64,000 nucleotides of DNA from an uncultured Rhodoblastus sp. (GTDB lineage: Bacteria; Pseudomonadota; Alphaproteobacteria; Rhizobiales; Beijerinckiaceae), in the NCBI RefSeq assembly GCF_903903185.1, contig NZ_CAIUXT010000078.1:1-64000 (forward strand), in the 5' to 3' direction. Positions 17,019-24,012 of this stretch are shown one piece after another. The notes beneath the pieces were generated by a model. The model was not told the origin of the DNA, did no database searches, and saw nothing but the letters and a program-made list of their open reading frames with translations. Position numbers and translations under genes: made by a program. Position 1 is the first letter of the stretch. Every line of letters begins with the position of its first letter.

Positions 17019-17894
17019 TCAGGCCCTCTTTCCCGCGACCGCCGCGCGAAACGCGTCGGCCTCCAGCAGCGGCAGTTTTTCCGGCGCCGCGATCCCCAGC
17101 GCCGACCAGATGTCGAGCGCGTCGCGGCAGGCGCCGAACCGTTCCAGCCGCCCGCCGAGCCGCTCGTGTTCCGCCGTCAGCGCTTCGAGCGAAAGGTCGG
17201 GTTTTGTGTCGAGCAGATCGATGGCCGCCTGGCGGAAGGCGGCGGCATCGTCGGCGACCAGCGCGTCGGCCTCGCCGAGCAGATAGCGATGCTTGCCGCC
17301 GACCGTGCGCCAGACCAGCGCGCGGTCGCGGGAGTCGAATTCCTCGACGCCGCAGGTGGTCTCGATCACCTCCGGGCCGGAGAGGCCGAGCCGCCCCTCC
17401 TCGCTCATCACGATGGCGTCGCACAGGCGCGCGACAATGCCCATGCCTCCGAAACAGCCGAACTGGCCGCCGTCGAGCACGATCACGGGAACCCCGGCGC
17501 TGCGCAAGGCCAGCACGGCGCGCATGATTTCGGAGACACCGATCAGCCCGGCATTGGCCTCGTGCAGCCGCACGCCCCCCGATTCGACGAGCAGCAGCAC
17601 GGCGGCGGGTCTTTCGTCGCGCGCGCGCTCCAACAGGCCGACGAGCTTGGCGCCATGCACCTCGCCGACGGCGCCGCCCATGAACCCGCCTTCCTGCGCC
17701 GCCGCCAGAACCGCGCGGCCATCGAGCAGACCCTTGCCGACGATAATGCCGTCGTCGAAAGCGGCGGGCGTGTCGAGTTGCAACAGATGCGGGCTGGCGA
17801 CGCGCTCGGACGGCGGCAGGAATTCATGGAACGTGCCCGGATCGAGCAGCAGGCGCAGGCGCTCGCGGGCGCTCGCCTCGTAATAGCTGTTCAT
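17019..17894 (-). CDS. mdcD: Malonate decarboxylase beta subunit MdcD
   Basis: A 291-residue carboxyltransferase-fold protein (AccD/MdcD family) beginning MNSYYEASARERLRLLLDPG. AAVLLLVESGGVRLHEANAGLIGVSEIMRAVL and GCFGGMGIVARLCDAIVMSEEGRLGLSGPEVIE are the diagnostic oxyanion-hole and helix segments. It supplies half of the decarboxylation site with MdcE. It overlaps mdcC by 4 nt (ATGA). No biotin-binding or sodium-pump genes are present, which fits the soluble, biotin-independent enzyme type. Confidence 0.92.
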   Translation of the reverse strand: MNSYYEASARERLRLLLDPGTFHEFLPPSERVASPHLLQLDTPAAFDDGIIVGKGLLDGRAVLAAAQEGGFMGGAVGEVHGAKLVGLLERARDERPAAVLLLVESGGVRLHEANAGLIGVSEIMRAVLALRSAGVPVIVLDGGQFGCFGGMGIVARLCDAIVMSEEGRLGLSGPEVIETTCGVEEFDSRDRALVWRTVGGKHRYLLGEADALVADDAAAFRQAAIDLLDTKPDLSLEALTAEHERLGGRLERFGACRDALDIWSALGIAAPEKLPLLEADAFRAAVAGKRA

Positions 17895-18208
17895 GACGCG
17901 CCTCCCAGAAAGCTTTCGACGGCCTGATCGAGTCGCAGCGACACGACCGCGGGCGTCGCGCCGACGTCATTGATCGAAATGCGCAGGTCGGCGAGTTTGT
18001 GGCGGGCGAAGAAATCTTCGAGCACGGCTTTCCAGATGTCGCCGAAACCACGCGCGGCGGTGAGGATTTCGACGACGCAGCGGCCGCCGAGATTTTCCGG
18101 TTCGACCAGCACTTCGAGATTTCCCGAGCCGACGACGCCGACGATGGCCGGCCCCTGCGTCGCCTTGACAGGGGCGCCGCCGTCAAATTCATAGATCAGC
18201 TTTTCCAT
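17891..18208 (-). CDS. mdcC: Malonate decarboxylase acyl carrier protein (delta subunit) MdcC
   Basis: A 105-residue carrier protein. GVVGSGNLEVLVEP around residue 28 contains the serine that, in Klebsiella MdcC, bears the 2'-(5''-phosphoribosyl)-3'-dephospho-CoA group. GGRCVVEILTAARGFGDIWKAVLEDFF follows as in the family. The prosthetic group shuttles malonyl and acetyl between MdcA and MdcDE. I chose the ATG at 18208 (MEKLIYEFDGG), 7 nt after the mdcA stop; the longer frame reads through the mdcA end. Confidence 0.92.
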   Translation of the reverse strand: MEKLIYEFDGGAPVKATQGPAIVGVVGSGNLEVLVEPENLGGRCVVEILTAARGFGDIWKAVLEDFFARHKLADLRISINDVGATPAVVSLRLDQAVESFLGGAS

Positions 18209-18215
18209 GTTCGGC

Positions 18216-19859
18216 CTACCAGTTGCGGAAACGTTTGGGCGGGTCGTAGAGGCCGCCGGAAGCGCGCACCAGATCCTTGACGGAACGCGCGGCGAGGAGA
18301 TCACGGGTGGCGTCGCGCTTGTCGATGCCGAGGTCTTCGGGACGCCTTATGATGCCACGGTCGCGCAGATTCTCGACCATGGCCTTGTCGCGGCCAAGAC
18401 CGACCGGCGTATAGCCGGCGACGCCGCGAATGGCCTGCTCGCGTTCCTCGTCGGTGCGGCACAAAAGCAGATTGGCGATGCCTTCCTCGGTCAGGATATG
18501 GCTGACGTCCTCGCCGTAGATCATCACCGGCGGCAGGTCCATGTTGGCGGTTTCGGCCAGTTCCCAGGCGTCGAGCCTTTCGACGAAGGCCGGTTGCATG
18601 TGCTCGCGAAAAGTCTCGACCATCTGCACCACCAGTTTCTGGCCGCGCGGAATGAGATTGCGGCCGGCCCGCGCCTCGCGTCCCGCCTTGAGCCAGGCGG
18701 GGCTGGCGTGGCGCCTGCCGCGCGCGTCGGCGCCCATGTTCGGCGCGCCGCCGAAACCGGCGATTCGGCCAAGCGTCGCGGTGGAGGAATTGCCGGCGAG
18801 ATCGATCTGAAGGGTCGAGCCGATGAACAGGTCGCAGGCGTAATGGCCGGCGGCCTGGCACATGGCGCGGTTGGAGCGCATCGACCCGTCGGCGCCTGTG
18901 AAGAAAATATCGGGACGGGCGCGGATATAGGCCTCCATGCCAAGTTCCGAGCCGAAGGAATGGACGCTTTCGACAAAGCCGGCTTCGATCGCCGGGATCA
19001 ATGCAGGGTGCGGATTGAGCGCCCAATGGCGGCAGATCTTGCCCTTGAGCCCGAGCGATTGCGCATAGGTCGGCAGGATCAATTCGATCGCCGCCGTGTC
19101 GAAGCCGATCCCATGGTTGAGGCGGTCCACGCCATATTCGGCATAGATTCCCTTGATGGCCATCATCGCCATCAAAACCTGGATTTCCGAAATCTGCGCG
19201 GGGTCGCGCGTGAACAGGGGCTCGATGAAATGCGGCTTCGGGCTCTGGACGATAAAGTCCACCCAGCCGCCGGGAATGTCCACACGCGGCAGCGTTTCGA
19301 CGATTTCGTTGACCTGCGCGATGACGATGCCGCTCTTGAAGGCGGTCGCCTCGACGATGACCGGCGTGTCCTCGGTATTGGGGCCGGTATAGAGATTGCC
19401 CGCGCGGTCGGCGGCCTGGGCGCAGACGAGGGCGACGCGCGGCGTCAGATCGACGAAATAGCGCCCGAACAATTCGAGATAAGTGTGGATGGCGCCGATC
19501 TTTATGCGATGGGCGCCGACCAGTTTGGCGAGCCGTCCCGCCTGCGGGCCGGAAAAGGAGAAATCGAGCTTCGAGGCGACGCCGCGCTCGAACACGTCGA
19601 TATGTTCGGGCAGCGCCAGCACGGATTGCACCATGTGCAGGTCATGGATTTTTTCCGGATCGAGATCGGCCAGGGCGCGGGCGAGGAAATCCGCCTGCTT
19701 CTGGTTGTTGCCCTCAAGACAGACCCGGTCGCCCGGCTCCAGCACCGCTTCGAGCAGGGCGGCGACGTCGGCGGCCCCGATCTCCTTGCCTTTCGCCAGG
19801 CTTGAGGCCCGGGCGAGCCGCGCCTGACGGCTGCGCGCCTGAATGTTCCAGTCTCGCAT
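18216..19859 (-). CDS. mdcA: Malonate decarboxylase alpha subunit MdcA (acetyl-S-ACP:malonate ACP transferase)
   Basis: 547 residues of the CoA-transferase family, beginning MRDWNIQARSRQARLARA as in known MdcA proteins. It swaps acetate for malonate on the carrier thioester, regenerating malonyl-S-ACP each cycle. Supporting segments include GDRVCLEGNNQKQADFLARAL, DLFIGSTLQIDLAGNSSTATLGRIAGFGGAPNMG and GLYDPPKRFRNW at the C-terminus. AAAGG lies 8 nt upstream of the chosen ATG. A longer frame begins 27 codons earlier inside the madM spacer but lacks a ribosome-binding site. Confidence 0.94.
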   Translation of the reverse strand: MRDWNIQARSRQARLARASSLAKGKEIGAADVAALLEAVLEPGDRVCLEGNNQKQADFLARALADLDPEKIHDLHMVQSVLALPEHIDVFERGVASKLDFSFSGPQAGRLAKLVGAHRIKIGAIHTYLELFGRYFVDLTPRVALVCAQAADRAGNLYTGPNTEDTPVIVEATAFKSGIVIAQVNEIVETLPRVDIPGGWVDFIVQSPKPHFIEPLFTRDPAQISEIQVLMAMMAIKGIYAEYGVDRLNHGIGFDTAAIELILPTYAQSLGLKGKICRHWALNPHPALIPAIEAGFVESVHSFGSELGMEAYIRARPDIFFTGADGSMRSNRAMCQAAGHYACDLFIGSTLQIDLAGNSSTATLGRIAGFGGAPNMGADARGRRHASPAWLKAGREARAGRNLIPRGQKLVVQMVETFREHMQPAFVERLDAWELAETANMDLPPVMIYGEDVSHILTEEGIANLLLCRTDEEREQAIRGVAGYTPVGLGRDKAMVENLRDRGIIRRPEDLGIDKRDATRDLLAARSVKDLVRASGGLYDPPKRFRNW

Positions 19860-19885
19860 CGCAATTGCCTTTCGTTGTGGCCTTT

Positions 19886-20650
19886 TCAGCCGAACAGGGC
19901 CTTGACCGCGAGGAACAGGATCGACGGGCCGAGCAGGCAACCGAAGCCGGTGTGGAAGGTCGCCACCAGCGCGCCATAGGGCACGAGCCGGCGGTCGGTC
20001 GCCGCTAGGCCGGCGCTGACGCCGCTGACCGTGCCGGCGAGGCCGCCGAACACCATCGCCGCCTGCGGATTGTTGAGGCGCATGAAACGGGCGAGAACCG
20101 GAGTGAATACCATCACCAGGATCGCCTTGACGACGCCGGTGGCGATGCTGAGCGCCATGACGTCCGAGGAGGCGCCGATGGCCGCGCCGGTGATCGGCCC
20201 GACAATATAGGTGACCGCGCCGGCGCCGATGGTGGTCAGCGTCACCGGATCGCGCAGGCCATAGGCGTAAGCCACGCCGACGCCGACGACGAAGGGCACG
20301 ATGGTGCCGAGCACGAGGGCGAGAAAGCCGAGCCAGCCGGCTTTTTTCGCCTCATCGACATGAACCTCGCTGGCGGTGGCGACGATGGTGAAATCCCGCA
20401 TCATCGCGCCGCCCATCAGCGCGAGGCCGCCGAACTGGGCGATATCGGCGAGACCCTTGGCCTTGCCGGTGACGACGCCACCGTAATAGGCGAGCGCGAG
20501 GCCGGCGAGCACCGCGATGGCCGAGCCGGCGACGCGGCCCCCGGTCAGATGGCGGGCGAGAAAGTTGGAAATCCAGATCACCGCGCCGACAAAGGCGAAA
20601 GCGACGATCAGCGGATTGTCGAGAATGGGCTTTTCAAAAAAGGCGTTCAT
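19886..20650 (-). CDS. madM: Malonate transporter subunit MadM
   Basis: A 254-residue polytopic membrane protein matching MadM of the malonate/sodium symporter MadLM (FEKPILDNPLIVAFAFVGAVIWISNFLA at the start, GLADIAQFGGLALMGGAMMRDFTIVATA, and repeated Gly-rich helices such as GAVTYIVGPITGAAIGASSDVMALS). It imports malonate for the decarboxylase encoded downstream. It lies 11 bp after madL and 26 bp before mdcA. Confidence 0.92.
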   Translation of the reverse strand: MNAFFEKPILDNPLIVAFAFVGAVIWISNFLARHLTGGRVAGSAIAVLAGLALAYYGGVVTGKAKGLADIAQFGGLALMGGAMMRDFTIVATASEVHVDEAKKAGWLGFLALVLGTIVPFVVGVGVAYAYGLRDPVTLTTIGAGAVTYIVGPITGAAIGASSDVMALSIATGVVKAILVMVFTPVLARFMRLNNPQAAMVFGGLAGTVSGVSAGLAATDRRLVPYGALVATFHTGFGCLLGPSILFLAVKALFG

Positions 20651-20661
20651 CTTTGCGGCCC

Positions 20662-21102
20662 TCAGCGATGGTCGGGAGCGACCGACAGGTCGCTGGCGGG
20701 ATCGTGGTCGTCCGTTATGGGCGCCAGCGCCGCGCTGGCGATGTGCCGGCGCTCGATGACCCTGTTGATCGCGGAGATGAGGAAGACGCAGGCCGCGAAA
20801 GCGCCGGCGGCGCTAAGCAGGGCAATGGGGCCGCTTTTCGCGGCGACAATGACATTTTGCGTCGCGGCCATGGCGATGACGACGGGGATGTACATCATCG
20901 CCCAGAAGGTCACGCCCTTGGCGGTATCGACCGCGAACAGACCGTGCTTTTGCAGGAAATGCTGCGCCGCGATCAACAGCAGCATGGCGATGCCGACGCC
21001 GCCGACATTGGCCTTGACGCCGATCAGCGCCGCAATTCCCTCGCCCACGGCGACGCCTGCAAGATAGCAGGCGGCCAGCAGCGCTGTGCCGAAAATAACC
21101 AT
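20662..21102 (-). CDS. madL: Malonate transporter subunit MadL
   Basis: A 146-residue small membrane subunit with four hydrophobic segments, matching MadL (MVIFGTALLAACYLAGVAVGEGIAALIGV, KANVGGVGIAMLLLIAAQHFL). It pairs with MadM to import malonate with cations. Two ATGs abut; I chose the second (21102) because GGGAGG then sits about 5 nt upstream. It is the first gene of the nine-gene mad-mdc operon, divergent from the GntR regulator. Confidence 0.9.
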   Translation of the reverse strand: MVIFGTALLAACYLAGVAVGEGIAALIGVKANVGGVGIAMLLLIAAQHFLQKHGLFAVDTAKGVTFWAMMYIPVVIAMAATQNVIVAAKSGPIALLSAAGAFAACVFLISAINRVIERRHIASAALAPITDDHDPASDLSVAPDHR

Positions 21103-21119
21103 CATATCCTCCCAGAGAC

Positions 21120-21142
21120 GGGTCCGGCGTTTGGCCGGACCC
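21120..21142 (-). promoter_or_regulatory. Hairpin in the madL leader
   Basis: GGGTCCGGC and GCCGGACCC form a perfect 9-bp stem with a GTTTG loop, immediately upstream of the madL ribosome-binding site. In the operon mRNA it would be a stable 5'-leader stem-loop. It could stabilise the message or influence initiation. It has no T-tract, so it is not a standard terminator. Confidence 0.5.
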
Positions 21143-21170
21143 AATTGTCGGGAATTTGTATTCCCAATTC

Positions 21171-21190
21171 ATTTTCTGTATACAGAAAAT
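21171..21190. promoter_or_regulatory. 20-bp perfect palindrome, probable GntR operator for the mad-mdc operon
   Basis: ATTTTCTGTA/TACAGAAAAT is a perfect 20-bp palindrome midway between the divergent madL and gntR starts. Its TGTATACA core resembles the ATTGTATACAAT site reported for MdcY, the GntR regulator of Acinetobacter malonate decarboxylase. That recollection is from the literature; binding here is inferred. Its position fits control of both the operon and the regulator. Confidence 0.72.
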
Positions 21191-21259
21191 ATCAGTCTGG
21201 ACACCGTGTCAAGCGTTTTGTATGATTCTTTCAGTGTAATTTTCGGGAGCGCCGGCGCC

Positions 21260-21967
21260 ATGGATTCCTTGTTAAGCCCTCCGTCGCCAAATTCATCGTC
21301 GCCAAGTCCGCTCGCCGGACAATTGCTCGAAGCGATCGAGGAACGCATCGTCACCGGGGAATATCCGCCGGGCGCGCGCCTCGACGAAGTCGAACTCGCC
21401 GAGGCCTTTGGCGTTTCGCGCACGCCGATCCGCGAGGCGCTGATCCGGCTGGCGACGATTCACATGATCGAGAAAATGCCGCGCAAGGGCTGGGCGGTCT
21501 CGCCGGTGTCGCCGCGCCGGCTTTGCGAGATGTTCGAATTCATGGGGGAACTGGAAGCGCTGTGCGGCCGTCTGGCGGCGCGCCGCGCCACGCCTTTTCA
21601 GTTGCAGAAGCTGCTGGCGGCGCATGAGGCCTGCCGGGGCGTCAAAGACCCCGACGACTATTACCGGCTCAACGAGGTCTTCCATGTCGCGCTCTACGAG
21701 GCGAGCGGCAACGAATTCCTCATCGAGCAGACGCTCGAAATGCAGCGCCGCGCGCGGCCCTATCGCCGCCTGCAATTGCGCGTTCCGGCGCGGATCGACA
21801 ACTCGTTCGCCGAGCATGAGGAGATCGTGGCGGCGATTCGGGCCAATGACGCCGAAGGGGCGGCGGAAAAATTGCGCCAGCACGTCACGGTGCAGGGCGA
21901 GCGCTTCGCCCATCTCGTCAAATCCGTCGAAAAATGGCGCGCCGCCGGGATCGATCGGCGCAGCTGA
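21260..21967 (+). CDS. GntR/FCD family transcriptional regulator of malonate use (MdcY-like)
   Basis: A 235-residue regulator. Residues about 15-80 form the GntR winged helix (LLEAIEERIVTGEYPPGARLDEVELAEAFGVSRTPIREAL, seen in parts), and about 95-225 an all-helical FCD ligand domain with the metal-site histidines in VFHVALYEAS, FAEHEEIV and LRQHVTVQG. FCD regulators respond to small organic acids, so malonate or a derivative is a sensible effector. It is divergent from madL across the palindrome. I chose the ATG at 21260 (MDSLLSPPS); the upstream extension reads through the operator. Confidence 0.87.
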   Translation: MDSLLSPPSPNSSSPSPLAGQLLEAIEERIVTGEYPPGARLDEVELAEAFGVSRTPIREALIRLATIHMIEKMPRKGWAVSPVSPRRLCEMFEFMGELEALCGRLAARRATPFQLQKLLAAHEACRGVKDPDDYYRLNEVFHVALYEASGNEFLIEQTLEMQRRARPYRRLQLRVPARIDNSFAEHEEIVAAIRANDAEGAAEKLRQHVTVQGERFAHLVKSVEKWRAAGIDRRS

Positions 21968-21986
21968 AAGCCAGGCCGGGGGAAAC

Positions 21987-22736
21987 ATGCAGGATATGAT
22001 TTTTGTCGCGGGCGCGGGCCTCTTGGGCGGCGCGATGAACGCCATCGCCGGGGGCGGCTCCTTCGTGACGCTGCCGGCTCTCGTCGCGGTCGGCGTTCCC
22101 TCGCTGTTCGCCAACGCCACCTCAACGGTGGCGCTGGTGCCGAGCGCGCTGGCCACGGCCTTCGCCTACCGCCACGATTTCCAGGGTTTCGACGGCGTCA
22201 AGCTCTCGACCATGGCGGTGATCAGCGTGATCGGCGGGGCGCTCGGCGCCCTGCTGCTGTTGCACACGTCGCAGAAATTTTTCGACGCGCTGTTTCCGTT
22301 CCTGTTGCTGTTCGGCGTGCTGGTCTTCGCTTTCGGGCGGCGGCTCGGCGACGCCTTGCGCCAACGCGTGACCATCCACCCGCGCGCCCTGCCCGTGGCG
22401 CAATCCGTGCTCGCGGTTTACGGCGGCTATTTCGGCGGCGCCGTCGGCGTGATGATGCTGGCGGCCTGGAGCGTGCTGACAAAGGCGACGATCAATTCCA
22501 TGCAGGCGTCGCGTCATCTGCTCAACGCCTCGATGAACGCCACCGCCGCCATCCTGTTCATCTACGGCGGGCTCATCTTCTGGAAGGAAATGGCGGCGCT
22601 GCTCGTCTCCTCGACGGTCGGCGGCTATCTGGCCGGGCATTACGGCCGTCGCCTCGACCCCGCCAGGGCGCGACTCTTCATCTCCTGCCTCAATGCGACG
22701 ATCGTCGCGATCGTGTTCTGGCGCGCCTATCGCTGA
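21987..22736 (+). CDS. TauE/SafE family membrane transporter
   Basis: A 249-residue protein with about eight membrane helices. GGAMNAIAGGGSFVTLPALVAVGVPSLFANATSTVALVP is the duplicated Gly-rich motif of the TauE/SafE family, repeated in the second half (GGYFGGAVGVMMLAAWSVL). Family members export sulfite, sulfoacetate or other small anions. It starts 19 nt after gntR with a GGGGGAAA ribosome-binding site, so it is probably cotranscribed with the regulator. A role in malonate or other organic-anion export is possible, as is sulfite export linked to the sulfur genes downstream. Confidence 0.85.
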   Translation: MQDMIFVAGAGLLGGAMNAIAGGGSFVTLPALVAVGVPSLFANATSTVALVPSALATAFAYRHDFQGFDGVKLSTMAVISVIGGALGALLLLHTSQKFFDALFPFLLLFGVLVFAFGRRLGDALRQRVTIHPRALPVAQSVLAVYGGYFGGAVGVMMLAAWSVLTKATINSMQASRHLLNASMNATAAILFIYGGLIFWKEMAALLVSSTVGGYLAGHYGRRLDPARARLFISCLNATIVAIVFWRAYR

Positions 22737-22894
22737 CGACGGGAGACTTTTTAAGACCGCGTGGCGAGCTGAAGAGCCTTGGCGGCGCCGAATATTGAGT
22801 ATTTGTATTATTTACATGATTTTTATAGGCTATTCATTTTGCATTTTTGACACTTGCGCTGACCAGTCATAAATTCTATTGCTGGCGAGCGAAA

Positions 22895-22938
22895 CGATAC
22901 AATCAACGTATCGGGGACTTTTATACTATATATATAGT
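22895..22938. promoter_or_regulatory. Two dyads upstream of the encapsulin gene
   Basis: Within an AT-rich 255-bp spacer, CGATAC-N7-GTATCG lies at 22895-22913 and the perfect palindrome ACTATATATATAGT at 22925-22938 (TA pairs extend it by one on each side). They lie about 55-97 bp before the encapsulin ATG and probably overlap its promoter. They differ from each other and may bind separate factors. The CTAT...ATAG ends resemble the CTATC-N5-GATAG dyads found at other promoters in this region but with different spacing. Confidence 0.5.
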
Positions 22939-22991
22939 AAAATAATCTCCGAACCTATCGCCTAACGCAACCCCACTTCTGGAAGGCGCGC

Positions 22992-23939
22992 ATGACCGAC
23001 GATCCCGAAATCCGCCGCACATTAAGCGAATCCGCCGCAAGGCAACTCGCCAACGCCACCAAAACCCGCGCGCAATGGTCGGGAATCACGCCGCGCTGGC
23101 TCGTGTCCTTCCTGCCCTGGACGCCCGTAGAGGCCGGCATCTACCGGCTGAACCGCGTCAAGGAAGGCCAAGTCCTCACCGACGCCGACGTGCAGTGCAG
23201 CCCGGCGCGCAATGTCGACGCCGACCTGCCGGAAGCCTTCGTCGATTACGAGGACGCGCCGCGCGAATATTCGCTGAACGCAGTCACCACCGTGCTCGAC
23301 GTCCAGACCCGCGTTTCCGATCTCTACAGCCACCCCTACGACCAGATTCAGGAGCAGTTGCGCCTGCTGATCGAGAAGGTGAAGGAGAAGCAGGAAAACG
23401 AAATCATCAACAACGCGGATTACGGCCTGATCGCCAACGCCACGCCGTCGCAGGTGATCAAGACCCGCTCCGGCCCCCCGACCCCCGATGATTTCGACGA
23501 GCTGATCACCAAGGTCTGGAAGGAGCCGGCGTTTTTCCTGGCCCATCCGCTCGCCATCGCGGCGTTCGGACGCGAATGCACCCGTCGCGGCGTGCCGCCG
23601 GCGACCGTCACCCTGTTTGGTTCGCCCTTCATCACCTGGCGCGGCATTCCGCTGATTCCGTCCGACAAGCTGCCGATCGACGAGGCGGGCAAGACCAAGA
23701 TCCTGCTGCTGCGCACCGGCGAAAAGCGTCAGGGCGTGATCGGCCTGTTCCAGCCCGGCATTCCCGGCGAAGTGGCGCCGAGCCTTTCGGTCCGCTTCAT
23801 GGGCATCAACCGCAAGGCCATCGCCTCCTACCTGATCTCGCTCTATTGCTCGACCGCCGTGCTCACCTTTGACGCGCTGGCCGTGCTGGAGGATGTCGAG
23901 ATCGGCAAATATCATCAGTATCCGTTCACCTACGAGTGA
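22992..23939 (+). CDS. Family 2A encapsulin shell protein (SrpI-like)
   Basis: A 315-residue HK97-fold shell protein of the sulfur-type encapsulins. It has the extended N-terminal arm of family 2 (EIRRTLSESAARQLANATKTRAQWSGITPRWLVSFLPWTPVEAGIYRLNRVKEG in sequence), an E-loop region (SDLYSHPYDQIQEQLRLLIEKVKEKQENEIINN), and a C-terminus ending CSTAVLTFDALAVLEDVEIG. No cNMP-binding insertion is present, so it is type 2A. In characterised members (SrpI of Synechococcus; Acinetobacter) it forms a T=1 cage enclosing a cysteine desulfurase and stores sulfur under sulfur limitation. The cargo gene follows 73 bp downstream. Confidence 0.93.
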   Translation: MTDDPEIRRTLSESAARQLANATKTRAQWSGITPRWLVSFLPWTPVEAGIYRLNRVKEGQVLTDADVQCSPARNVDADLPEAFVDYEDAPREYSLNAVTTVLDVQTRVSDLYSHPYDQIQEQLRLLIEKVKEKQENEIINNADYGLIANATPSQVIKTRSGPPTPDDFDELITKVWKEPAFFLAHPLAIAAFGRECTRRGVPPATVTLFGSPFITWRGIPLIPSDKLPIDEAGKTKILLLRTGEKRQGVIGLFQPGIPGEVAPSLSVRFMGINRKAIASYLISLYCSTAVLTFDALAVLEDVEIGKYHQYPFTYE

Positions 23940-24012
23940 GCTCTTTCCGCCGGCGTCGCCTTCGCGCCGCCGGTCCCAGTTTATTCCGCCTCCGCACTGC
24001 CGACGGAAGGCG

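Noticed and set aside
18207-19805. 532-codon plus-strand frame opposite mdcA
   Set aside because: It mirrors mdcA codons, has no ribosome-binding site or known domain, and would overlap a certain gene completely.
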